NCBI RefSeq assembly: GCF_018100905.1
Contig: NZ_JAGJEG010000008.1
Span: 1 to 64,000 of the forward strand
DNA: 64,000 nucleotides
Direction: 5' to 3'
From: Pseudoalteromonas sp. MMG010
Lineage (GTDB): Bacteria > Pseudomonadota > Gammaproteobacteria > Enterobacterales > Alteromonadaceae
The notes beneath the pieces are model-generated. The model saw only the letters and a program-made list of their open reading frames with translations, was not told where the DNA came from and searched no databases. This document shows positions 9,122 through 17,588 of the stretch, one piece after another. The number at the start of each line of letters is the position of its first letter. The first letter of the stretch is position 1. The translations under genes and the position numbers were made by a program.

Positions 9122-11191
9122 ATGAGTAATTACAAATGTATATTGTTTTTCTGTACTCTTTTTACCTCAATGGTGAGTGCCCAAGCATCTTTCGACTCTA
9201 TCGAGCTTGATTTAGATACGTTAATGGCCGCCGATGTCCAAGCTACTTCGGCAATGAGAAGATCTCAATCTGCATTTGATACAGCCTCGTCAATATATGT
9301 GTTAACTAAAGAACAAATTGCTTATGCCAATGCCGACTCTATCCCCGAAGTATTAAAGCTAGTGCCTGGATTAGTGGTTCGCCAGCTTGATAACAACCAG
9401 TGGGCCATTACTACCAGAGGTTTAGCCTCTCGTTTTTCAAGTAAACTTTTAGTCATGGTCGATGGCCAGAGTTTATATACCCCTAAATTTGCAACGGTTT
9501 ACTGGGAAGCGCTTAACATCCCACTTTATGATATAGAGCGCATCGAAGTAATGCGTGGTCATGGAGGAATCCTCTGGGGTAATAATGCCAATAATGGGGT
9601 TATAAATATTATAACCAAAAACAGTTTAGACAGCCGTGGGACTTACCTAGATGCCACAACCAGTAAAAAAATTAACTCAATTATAAATTTGCGGCACGGC
9701 GGCGATTTATTTAAAAACCTAGGGAGTTATAGAGTTTATGGCTCAGTTAAAAACCTTTCAGCCTCAGAGCGCAGTACTACCACTATTCCACCTATTGATG
9801 AGACTAAACAACAAGCTGTAGGCACTCGACTTGATTTTTCTATGAATGACAATTGGTCGGCACTCATTCAAGCCGATTACTCAGATTCAGAATTTGGTCA
9901 AAACTACCAAGACTTAGTTGATGAAAATAATATTAGTAAAGAGCTACCCGAAATAGTACAGCGCCACGATAGCCGAATTATGGCACGCTTAGATAATAGA
10001 ATATCAAATTCAGCCAACCAAATGTTTCAATTATCTTGGGTTAATCAACAAGGTCGAGATACTTTTGTACAAGAAAAGTTTAACACCTATGATTTTGACT
10101 ACCAAATGAACTTTGTTTATCAAACCATGCAATTTGATTGGGGGTTAAACTATCGCTATAACGATATGTCGTTGGCACAAAGCAGCTTTGTTACGTCCGA
10201 TAACAACATTAACGAGCTAGAGCAATATGGCGTTTTTGTTCAAGGCCAATTTGACTTCTTAAATGACGAACTATCAATTATTTTAGGTAACAAGTTTGAG
10301 TATAATGATTTAACACAGTGGGAAAACCAACCGCTTCTTAGAGTTAAATTAAAACCGAGTAAAAACCAAAATATTTGGGCTGCCGTCTCTACAAGTGTTC
10401 GTGCGCCATCATTGATAGAATATGATAATAACGCACAGCTAGTTGGCGCTCAGTTTTATACCGTAGTAGGTGCAAAAACAGGTATCGAAAAAATAGATAA
10501 CTTCTTCCTCAACACCACCTTAAATGGCAACGACAGCATTGTTTCTGAAAAGTACACGTCTTATGAATTAGGTTACCGATATAAAGCCCCTGTTTGGTCT
10601 GTCGATATATCAACTTACCACACCACTGGTCGTAATGTGGGTGTTGTTGATACTGAAGTCGAATTAACGCAATTTGATCCCCTGATTGGTTTGCTACAAC
10701 AAGGGCTTTATGATGACGCTTTTAATTTTTTAAGTGCAACACATATTACGTTTGATTTAGTCTCAACTGCAGATACTACAACACAAGGCTACGAGGTGTT
10801 ATTTTCATACTCGGCAAATAAAGACCTCAGTACAGAGCTAGGTTATAGTTACATTTTCTTTAAATATCACTTACCGCCAAACACGATACCCGCTATCGGG
10901 GTCGACTCGACCACACGTCAGGTATTTGCCAAAATAAATTATACGCCTGTGCAAAACCATACCTTATTTGCCACGCTAAGAAACGAAAATAGCAATGCAT
11001 ATCAAAGTGATAATTACACAGCCTTAGATATTACCTGGAATTGGCAAATCAACAATATTTGGTCTACCGCTTTGTCTGGTAAAAACATATTTGCTGGTAA
11101 GCACATTGAGTACAACAATCGTAATGAAACGTATGCGATTCCGAATTACAGTGATGATGACATCAGTGTAAAAGTTACGGCGAATTTTTAA
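9122..11191 (+). CDS. TonB-dependent outer-membrane receptor of a c-di-GMP operon
   Basis: 689 residues from the ATG at 9122, which has AGAGGA upstream and opens a clean signal peptide ending at VSAQA. An in-frame ATG at 9050 would bury the signal peptide and is less likely. The plug domain carries SIPEVLKLVPGLVVRQ, TTRGLASRF and VMRGHGGILWGNNANNGVINIIT, and a 22-strand-type barrel ends in aromatic F. There is no STN signalling domain. Its stop shares a base with the start of a YfiR-like gene, and a GGDEF-EAL gene follows. This suggests a receptor that couples an outer-membrane event to c-di-GMP rather than a plain nutrient importer. The ligand is unknown. Confidence 0.85.
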   Translation: MSNYKCILFFCTLFTSMVSAQASFDSIELDLDTLMAADVQATSAMRRSQSAFDTASSIYVLTKEQIAYANADSIPEVLKLVPGLVVRQLDNNQWAITTRGLASRFSSKLLVMVDGQSLYTPKFATVYWEALNIPLYDIERIEVMRGHGGILWGNNANNGVINIITKNSLDSRGTYLDATTSKKINSIINLRHGGDLFKNLGSYRVYGSVKNLSASERSTTTIPPIDETKQQAVGTRLDFSMNDNWSALIQADYSDSEFGQNYQDLVDENNISKELPEIVQRHDSRIMARLDNRISNSANQMFQLSWVNQQGRDTFVQEKFNTYDFDYQMNFVYQTMQFDWGLNYRYNDMSLAQSSFVTSDNNINELEQYGVFVQGQFDFLNDELSIILGNKFEYNDLTQWENQPLLRVKLKPSKNQNIWAAVSTSVRAPSLIEYDNNAQLVGAQFYTVVGAKTGIEKIDNFFLNTTLNGNDSIVSEKYTSYELGYRYKAPVWSVDISTYHTTGRNVGVVDTEVELTQFDPLIGLLQQGLYDDAFNFLSATHITFDLVSTADTTTQGYEVLFSYSANKDLSTELGYSYIFFKYHLPPNTIPAIGVDSTTRQVFAKINYTPVQNHTLFATLRNENSNAYQSDNYTALDITWNWQINNIWSTALSGKNIFAGKHIEYNNRNETYAIPNYSDDDISVKVTANF

Positions 11192-11724
11192 TGATTTCTC
11201 TTTGGCATAACACAAGCAAGTTAATACTAATATTAGTATTGCTTTGTTTATGCCAACCTTGTTTTGCCAATAATAAAGAGTATGCGTTAAAAGCAGGGTT
11301 TTTATTTAACTTTGCACGCTTTGGACAGTGGCAATCACATAACCCATCTGATGAGTATTTCACCCTGTGTAGCCCCGATAAAAACTTTATCGATATTGCT
11401 AACACCGTTGTAGCAGGGAAAACAGTACATTCTCATATTTTAAAAAGTAAACATACCCCACTCAACACGGCAAACTTCAGTGACTGTGAAATGTTATTTA
11501 TTACAAATAATACATTTGAAAACTGGCAAACAACTGCGCATCAAGAGCCGCTAAATATGATGTTAGTTGGAGAAAACACAGACTTTATTAAAAATGGTGG
11601 GCATATACGTTTTTTCTTATCAGGCGGCAAAGTACGTTTTGAAATATCTCCAGAGCGATTAAAAAATTCAGGCCTCACAATGAGCTCAAAAGTATTACGT
11701 TTAGCAAGATTAGTGGATAAATAA
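11191..11724 (+). CDS. YfiR-family (DUF4154) periplasmic protein
   Basis: 177 residues with a signal peptide (cleavage after CFA) and the family signatures NNKEYALKAGFLFNFARFGQW near the start and GGHIRFFLSGGKVRFE with SKVLRLARLV at the end. In Pseudomonas, YfiR is a periplasmic inhibitor of the diguanylate cyclase YfiN, relieved by an outer-membrane partner. Here the next gene encodes a membrane GGDEF-EAL protein with a periplasmic sensor, and the preceding gene is a TonB receptor. A regulator sandwiched between those two is therefore likely. Translation is probably coupled through TAATG at both ends of the junction. Two cysteines (TLCSPD, SDCEM) could form the stabilising disulfide. Confidence 0.85.
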   Translation: MISLWHNTSKLILILVLLCLCQPCFANNKEYALKAGFLFNFARFGQWQSHNPSDEYFTLCSPDKNFIDIANTVVAGKTVHSHILKSKHTPLNTANFSDCEMLFITNNTFENWQTTAHQEPLNMMLVGENTDFIKNGGHIRFFLSGGKVRFEISPERLKNSGLTMSSKVLRLARLVDK

Positions 11725-11728
11725 CCTT

Positions 11729-13786
11729 ATGAGAACTCTTTTTGCTTTAAACACTATCAGAAAAAAATTGCTCTTTATTTTAATGAGTGTTGCTATTGCA
11801 TCCTCTTTAATTATAACCAGTGTGTTTACCGCCTATGAATTAAACACAGCCAAACAAGAACAAAAAGAAAGTCTACAATCGTTGTTAAATATGCTTGCCC
11901 CTAATATTATCACCGCACTTTTATTCGATGATTCGGCCGCAGTGCAAGAGCAAATTAACCCTATTTTATCACGTTCAGATATCGTCTTAATTAGTGTGAT
12001 CCCACAAAACAATACTAAACCGACAATCACAGCAAAAAGTAAAAAAGAAAATATTTCAACCAAAAGCTCAGATACCATCGTGAGTATGCGCTTAGAAATA
12101 GATAGGCAAATACTCGGGCAATTAATTATTCGTGCTGATCATAGCTTTTTGGAAAATAAAGCCCGTTTTTATATCAAATTTATTATTTGCTTGTTAATGG
12201 TGACATTTGCATTAAGCTTCTTTTTATCATTGTTTTTCAGACGACGTTTTTTAACCCCTATTTTGTATTTAGCTGAAATAGCAAAAAAAGTAACGTCCTC
12301 AAATGATTACACTTTACGTGTAAACAAAACCTCACAAGATGAAGTCGGAGAACTAACAACCTGTTTTAATAGTATGTTACACACAATAGAGCAGCGTGAA
12401 AGCTCACTTGAAAAACAAGTTAAATTACGAACTGATGAACTTCAAACGGCTAATGAGCAACTTCATAAATATGCCTACCATGATGGCTTAACCGACATCC
12501 CTAATCGACGATTTTTTTACGAAAAACTTCATTCTTTAGTCAGTACCCCTAATATGAAGTTTGCATTATTCTTTGTCGATCTAGATGGGTTTAAAGAAAT
12601 AAATGACACATTAGGCCATGACTTTGGTGACTTATTATTATACCAAGTTGCAAAACGTTTTAGTCATTGTATTAGAGCAGACGATTTAGTTGCGCGTTTA
12701 GGTGGCGATGAATTTACTTTAATCGTAAACGATATAGAAAATACCGAAAGAGCGGCTGAAATAGGTAAAAAATTATTAGATAGCCTTATCGAACCAATCC
12801 ATTTAAAAAATGAGAAAGTATTTGTTACAGGCAGTATCGGCATCGCATTTTATCCCGCCGACGGAGACACCGTTGAAGCGCTGGTTAAACGAGCCGACCA
12901 AGCTATGTATTTATCAAAAAGCAAAGGGAGAAATTGCTTTCAATTTTTCACGTTAGAAATGGAACAAGAAGCGATTAAAAACCGTTTATTAATTGACGAG
13001 CTCAGAGCTGCATTAGAAGCACAACAATTTGAACTGTACTATCAACCTATTTTTGATATTAGTGGCACCATTGTAAAAAAAGCAGAAGCATTAATTCGTT
13101 GGCATCACCCAACACGAGGCTTATTAGGCCCTAATGAATTTATTGATACCGCTGAAGAAAGTGGGCTAATAAAGCAAATAGGTTTATGGATAAAACAGCA
13201 AGCAATTGCCGATATTAGCGAGTTTTATCAAACCGGTGAGCAAAATGTTCAAATTAGTATTAATACCTCCGCATTAGAAATAGATAAAGCCGGTAAATGG
13301 GCCGAAAAATGGATACAAGCCATCAATGAGCATAATCTACCTGCAAATGCGATATTAATAGAAATAACCGAAAACACGTTAATGGCGCCTAATTCAGCCA
13401 TTAAAAAGCACTTAAAACGCTTAAGCGAACTTAATATTGATGTTGCCATCGATGACTTTGGTGTTGGTTATTCATCACTGGCTTATTTACAGCGATTACA
13501 TATTGATATTTTAAAAATAGATAAATCATTTATCGATGATTTAGAATACAGCGACAGCAGTTTAGCATTAGTGACCGCAATTATAACAATGGCGCACAGT
13601 TTAAACGTACGCGTAGTTGCTGAAGGTGTTGAGACATTTGGTCAGTACAAAAAGTTAGTCGCTTTAAACTGTGATTTTATACAAGGTTATATTTTCTCTA
13701 AGCCGCTAACAAAGCAAGAGTTTTTAACTAGCTACTTATCCTCTAAAGCCACCGAGGAACGCTCTGTAGGTATCGAAGATAAGTAG
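11729..13786 (+). CDS. Sensor-HAMP-GGDEF-EAL c-di-GMP enzyme (YfiN-like N-terminus)
   Basis: 685 residues: TM helix 15-35, a periplasmic sensor of about 110 residues resembling the YfiN/CHASE8 type, TM helix 149-170, HAMP (about 171-225), a short coiled coil, GGDEF and EAL. The cyclase motif GGDEF is intact (325-329) with an intact inhibitory I-site RADD (316-319). The EAL domain keeps EAL (453-455), ITENT, DDFGVGYSSLAYL (575 onward) and KIDKSFI plus EGVET. Both activities are therefore possible; which dominates cannot be read from sequence. It follows yfiR by 4 bp and is presumably the target of that protein. Its 3' end overlaps a convergent gene by 44 bp. Confidence 0.9.
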   Translation: MRTLFALNTIRKKLLFILMSVAIASSLIITSVFTAYELNTAKQEQKESLQSLLNMLAPNIITALLFDDSAAVQEQINPILSRSDIVLISVIPQNNTKPTITAKSKKENISTKSSDTIVSMRLEIDRQILGQLIIRADHSFLENKARFYIKFIICLLMVTFALSFFLSLFFRRRFLTPILYLAEIAKKVTSSNDYTLRVNKTSQDEVGELTTCFNSMLHTIEQRESSLEKQVKLRTDELQTANEQLHKYAYHDGLTDIPNRRFFYEKLHSLVSTPNMKFALFFVDLDGFKEINDTLGHDFGDLLLYQVAKRFSHCIRADDLVARLGGDEFTLIVNDIENTERAAEIGKKLLDSLIEPIHLKNEKVFVTGSIGIAFYPADGDTVEALVKRADQAMYLSKSKGRNCFQFFTLEMEQEAIKNRLLIDELRAALEAQQFELYYQPIFDISGTIVKKAEALIRWHHPTRGLLGPNEFIDTAEESGLIKQIGLWIKQQAIADISEFYQTGEQNVQISINTSALEIDKAGKWAEKWIQAINEHNLPANAILIEITENTLMAPNSAIKKHLKRLSELNIDVAIDDFGVGYSSLAYLQRLHIDILKIDKSFIDDLEYSDSSLALVTAIITMAHSLNVRVVAEGVETFGQYKKLVALNCDFIQGYIFSKPLTKQEFLTSYLSSKATEERSVGIEDK

Positions 13787-14375
13787 ATTGAAAACGTTGT
13801 AATAAATGCGCTTCTTCTGTGCTAATTTGACTACGAAGCGCGGCAAAACCAATAACCAAACAAACCAAAGTAAATACGCTTGGCATCGCTAAGAAAAAAC
13901 CCCATTGCGCTATGGCAACACCGATAAACATAGGATTACGTGAATAACGATATAAACCATTGGTTTTTAGCTGTGCGGGCCCTTGAGGATCAATCCCCGA
14001 ACGCCACAATGTAGCCATATTAAAATGCACCCACATACTCAACGCAAACCCGATAGTCAGTAACACACTACCTAACGCTAAAAGCGTCACATTATTACCT
14101 ATTGTTAAATGCCCTAAGTATTGATCTAACTCAGGATAAAACAGTCTCGCTACACATATCAGCCAAATTACTACTCTGAAAAAGCGAAATGTAAGATGGT
14201 TCCACCAATTTTGGCAATATTTCTCCCCCTCAAATACAACACCACCTGAAATCACCCGGTTTTTACTCACAATGCGAAAAGTATAAAATACCGCAACAAA
14301 AGTATAAAAAGCCGCTAAATAAACGCGAGTAAACTCAACAACCTCTCCTACTGGCATGATAAATAGGTTAGCCAT
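13743..14375 (-). CDS. ICMT/PEMT-like membrane methyltransferase
   Basis: 210 residues with about five membrane helices. The C-terminal signature is that of isoprenylcysteine carboxyl methyltransferase-like enzymes: LKTNGLYRYSRNPMFIGV, then TEEAHLLQRF and YLRYLQSVPRW. These motifs bind S-adenosylmethionine in the family. Bacterial members methylate unknown membrane or small-molecule substrates. Its stop lies inside the 3' end of the convergent c-di-GMP gene. A LysR gene lies upstream on the same strand, 132 bp away. Confidence 0.72.
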   Translation of the reverse strand: MANLFIMPVGEVVEFTRVYLAAFYTFVAVFYTFRIVSKNRVISGGVVFEGEKYCQNWWNHLTFRFFRVVIWLICVARLFYPELDQYLGHLTIGNNVTLLALGSVLLTIGFALSMWVHFNMATLWRSGIDPQGPAQLKTNGLYRYSRNPMFIGVAIAQWGFFLAMPSVFTLVCLVIGFAALRSQISTEEAHLLQRFQSTYLRYLQSVPRWL

Positions 14376-14507
14376 ATTATTTCCTTTTCATTATCAACAA
14401 TTGGTATGATAACCACTCTTTAGTACCCAAAACTATAGCAAATTAAATTTTTAATTATTCATCCTAATTTACAGGTAATAAAACAATGTGGTTACAAAAA
14501 CACATTT

Positions 14508-15416
14508 CTAGAGCATATTACGGCTAATATTTTCTTTATTACTTAATACTAAATCTACAAACGTCGCCAATGTCGCACTATGCTGTTTTTTCTTATATTG
14601 CATTTGTAATGGAATGGGGGTGTTTACATCGTTTAAAGCAATATAATGGCATCCTTCACTATACAGCTTACTTATACAATAAGGTGCTATCGCAACCCCT
14701 AAGCCCGCGGCAACCTCTGTCAATAGTGTTTGCATATTGCGTGGTTGACTGATGATCTGAGGCGAAAAACCAGCGTTATTACATTGAATTATCGTTTCAT
14801 CAAATAATCCATACGCCTCATTTCGATTAAAAATAATCATAGGTTCATTTTTTAATTGCGCTAAATCAATTGTATTAAACCCAGCTAATGGGTGGCTATC
14901 ATGTACAACTGCCACCAGTTTATCGGTATAAATATCTTCTGTAATAAAGTGATCTTTAATATTACTGGGCAAAACCCTTGAAAATGCCACATCTATGGCA
15001 TCGTTTTTAAACGCTTCAATTTGTTCCGAAGCAGTCATTTCATATAGTGACACTTTAACCATAGGAAAGCGTTGTTTGTAACTTTTAATCAAATGCGACA
15101 TAAACGACAAACACGCCGAACTAAAATAAGCCACTTTTAAAGTACCCACTTTGCCACTATCGACTAACTTAACTTGCGTTGTCGCTTGTTCAATCATTGA
15201 CAATATAGCTGTCGCATCTTTAAAAAGTTGAACACCCGCAGGAGTAATTACAACCTCTCTTGAAGTACGTTGAAATAATGTCACGCCAAGCGCTGCTTCT
15301 AATGAAGAAATATGTCGACTGATCGCCGGTTGTACCGTATGTAATTCGTCAGCCGCCAAAGAAAAGCTTTTATGGTTTGCAACACTGACAAAGCTTTTTA
15401 AAATTTTAGTATCCAT
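14508..15416 (-). CDS. LysR-family transcriptional regulator
   Basis: 302 residues. An N-terminal winged helix-turn-helix (KSFVSVANHKSFSLAADELHTVQPAISRHISSLE) and a C-terminal periplasmic-binding-like effector domain (about 90-295) are in the normal LTTR arrangement. LysR regulators usually control a divergent or adjacent gene. The neighbours are the methyltransferase downstream and ndk, divergent across 279 bp, and neither is an obvious target. The ligand is unknown. Confidence 0.88.
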   Translation of the reverse strand: MDTKILKSFVSVANHKSFSLAADELHTVQPAISRHISSLEAALGVTLFQRTSREVVITPAGVQLFKDATAILSMIEQATTQVKLVDSGKVGTLKVAYFSSACLSFMSHLIKSYKQRFPMVKVSLYEMTASEQIEAFKNDAIDVAFSRVLPSNIKDHFITEDIYTDKLVAVVHDSHPLAGFNTIDLAQLKNEPMIIFNRNEAYGLFDETIIQCNNAGFSPQIISQPRNMQTLLTEVAAGLGVAIAPYCISKLYSEGCHYIALNDVNTPIPLQMQYKKKQHSATLATFVDLVLSNKENISRNML

Positions 15417-15638
15417 AGCCTCTCATTACTCTAAATGTACTTTAAAGATAATACTCACCCAACCACACTATTAAATACTGAACGCCCCCTCTTTAGAAAT
15501 GTTTTTATAAAAAGTAACTCATTATGCGCCCTATTGAACATAAATAATAACACCATACTTAGCTAAACTAATTCATTTTCATATGAATGCCACGAAACTG
15601 CTTTTTAATAAACATTAGGATTTTTCAACTAAAGCGCG

Positions 15639-15644
15639 TATAAT
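15639..15644 (+). promoter_or_regulatory. Putative -10 box of ndk
   Basis: A perfect TATAAT lies 51 bases upstream of the ndk start, preceded by GCGCG. No good -35 hexamer is seen at 16-18 bp, so this is a tentative sigma-70 promoter. It is the only strong -10 match in the short ndk leader. Confidence 0.45.
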
Positions 15645-15695
15645 TCGCGGCCGTTAATATTCACACTTTTTAAATTAAATTATTGGAGCATAAAG

Positions 15696-16127
15696 ATGGC
15701 TTTAGAGCGTACTTTCTCAATCGTAAAACCTGATGCAGTAGCTAAAAACCACGTTGGCGCAATCTACAACCGTTTCGAAACTGCGGGTCTTAAAATCGTT
15801 GCAGCAAAAATGGTTCACCTTTCACAAGAGAAAGCTGAAGGTTTCTACGCTGAGCACAGCGAACGTCCTTTCTTTGGCGCTTTAGTATCTTTCATGACAT
15901 CTGGTCCAGTAATGGTTACCGTTCTTGAAGGCGAAAACGCTGTACTTAAAAACCGCGAAATCATGGGTGCAACTAACCCAGCTGAAGCGCTAGCAGGTAC
16001 TTTACGTGCAGACTACGCTGATAGCATCGACGAAAACGCTGTTCACGGTTCTGACGCTGTTGAATCTGCTGCTCGCGAAATCGCGTACTTCTTCGCTGAC
16101 GAAGAACTTTGCCCACGTACTCGTTAA
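15696..16127 (+). CDS. ndk: Nucleoside diphosphate kinase
   Basis: 143 residues, the usual bacterial length. [15 protein letters not shown] opens the protein, and the catalytic histidine is in [12 protein letters not shown] near residue 117. It transfers the gamma-phosphate from ATP to nucleoside diphosphates through a phospho-histidine. Codon use looks optimised for high expression. A GGAGC ribosome site precedes the ATG and a strong terminator follows. It begins the conserved gammaproteobacterial block running to der. Confidence 0.97.
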   Translation: MALERTFSIVKPDAVAKNHVGAIYNRFETAGLKIVAAKMVHLSQEKAEGFYAEHSERPFFGALVSFMTSGPVMVTVLEGENAVLKNREIMGATNPAEALAGTLRADYADSIDENAVHGSDAVESAAREIAYFFADEELCPRTR

Positions 16128-16164
16128 TTCGAGTTTTACAGTTAATCCTGTAATGCAAAGTAAG

Positions 16165-16187
16165 AAAGGGCTTTCGAGCCCTTTTTT
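16165..16187 (+). terminator. Rho-independent terminator of ndk
   Basis: An 8-bp stem (AAAGGGCT / AGCCCTTT) with a TTCG tetraloop runs directly into a T tract, 38 bases after the ndk stop. Confidence 0.92.
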
Positions 16188-16309
16188 AATCATTACGTAA
16201 ACTATTTCTGCTTATCGTTAATATTTTACTTAATGATTAAAGTGTGTGAATTATGTACAATTCATACTCGTAAATTTTTATCACCACCGTCACTGATTAA
16301 GGTTGTTTC

Positions 16310-17443
16310 ATGACCACTGAACAAAAAAAGATTAATTTATTAGATTTAAATCGAGATGCAATGCGTGAGCTATTTGTATCGTTCGGTGAAAAGCCATTTC
16401 GTGGCGATCAGGTGATGAAATGGATTTATCATTTTGGTGTAGACAACTTCGACGAGATGAGCAACGTAAATAAAAAGCTTAAAGAAAAGCTTAAAAACGA
16501 ATGCGAAATCGTTGCACCAGAAATCTCAGTACGCCAACAAGCAAGCGACGGTACCATTAAGTACGCGTTAGTACTCGATGGCGGGCAAGAAGTAGAAGCA
16601 GTGTGGATCCCTGAAAAAGATCGCGCGACTTTATGTGTTTCATCACAAGTAGGCTGTGCCCTTGAATGTACTTTTTGTTCTACTGCACAGCAAGGTTTTA
16701 ACCGTAATTTAAAAGTATCTGAAATCATCGGTCAAGTATGGCGTGTAGCTAAAGACATTGGCCTTGATGGTAACAGCGAAAAACGCCCTGTCACCAATGT
16801 AGTGATGATGGGAATGGGTGAGCCACTGCTAAACGTTAAAAATGTAGTACCGGCTATGGAATTAATGATGGACGATTGGGGCTTTGGTTTATCTAAGCGT
16901 CGCGTCACACTAAGTACTTCGGGTGTTGTTCCTGCACTTGATTTGTTAAAAGAAAAAATTGACGTAGCGTTAGCTATTTCACTACATGCACCAGATAATG
17001 CACTTCGTGATGTACTTGTTCCAATTAATAAAAAGTACCCAATAGAAGAGTTTTTAGCCGCGTGTCGCCGTTACATCGATGGTTCAAAAGCAAATAAAGA
17101 CGTCACTATCGAATACGTAATGCTAAATGGTGTGAACGACAGCACCGACCAAGCCCACGAATTAGTTAAAACCTTAAAAGGCACACCTTCAAAAGTGAAC
17201 CTTATCCCATTTAACCCATTCCCAGGTAATGAATACACACGTTCAAGCAACAGCCGCATCGATCGCTTTTCTAAAGTACTTCAAGCAGCTGGCATAACTT
17301 GTATTGTACGTCGTACACGTGGTGATGACATTGATGCAGCTTGTGGGCAACTCGCTGGCGATGTTGTCGACCGTACAAAACGTATGGCTAAAAAGAAAAT
17401 GCGCGACGATAATGCAATTGCGGTCAATATTCAAAAAGCATAA
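16310..17443 (+). CDS. rlmN: Dual-specificity 23S rRNA/tRNA A-C2 methyltransferase RlmN
   Basis: 377 residues. The radical-SAM cluster cysteines are C116, C120 and C123 (GCALECTFC), and the SAM/GGE-like region is MGMGEPLLN. The C-terminal [23 protein letters not shown] contains the methyl-accepting cysteine. RlmN methylates A2503 of 23S rRNA and A37 of some tRNAs, promoting translational fidelity. It sits between ndk and pilF as in many gammaproteobacteria. Confidence 0.97.
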   Translation: MTTEQKKINLLDLNRDAMRELFVSFGEKPFRGDQVMKWIYHFGVDNFDEMSNVNKKLKEKLKNECEIVAPEISVRQQASDGTIKYALVLDGGQEVEAVWIPEKDRATLCVSSQVGCALECTFCSTAQQGFNRNLKVSEIIGQVWRVAKDIGLDGNSEKRPVTNVVMMGMGEPLLNVKNVVPAMELMMDDWGFGLSKRRVTLSTSGVVPALDLLKEKIDVALAISLHAPDNALRDVLVPINKKYPIEEFLAACRRYIDGSKANKDVTIEYVMLNGVNDSTDQAHELVKTLKGTPSKVNLIPFNPFPGNEYTRSSNSRIDRFSKVLQAAGITCIVRRTRGDDIDAACGQLAGDVVDRTKRMAKKKMRDDNAIAVNIQKA

Positions 17444-17494
17444 ATAAAACGGTGCATTTAATGTAAATGTGTCCTTTAAAATTAAAACAATACT

Positions 17495-17550
17495 AAGCCT
17501 TTATATTTAAATCATTATTTTTCTAAATAATTGATGCAACATAAAGGCTT
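17495..17550. terminator. Long two-part hairpin between rlmN and pilF
   Basis: The outer arms AAGCCTTTAT (17495-17504) and ATAAAGGCTT (17541-17550) are perfect inverted repeats. An inner, nearly perfect stem (ATCATTATTT / AAATAATTGAT) closes on TTCT. The run after the stem is only TTTTC, so it may be a weak terminator of rlmN or a processing/attenuation structure ahead of pilF. Confidence 0.55.
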
Positions 17551-17588
17551 TTCGGTAAGATAGGCGCTATAGAAAAAAAATAAGAGAT

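Noticed and set aside
16006-16200. Frames overlapping and following ndk on both strands
   Set aside because: They are shadows of ndk and its terminator.
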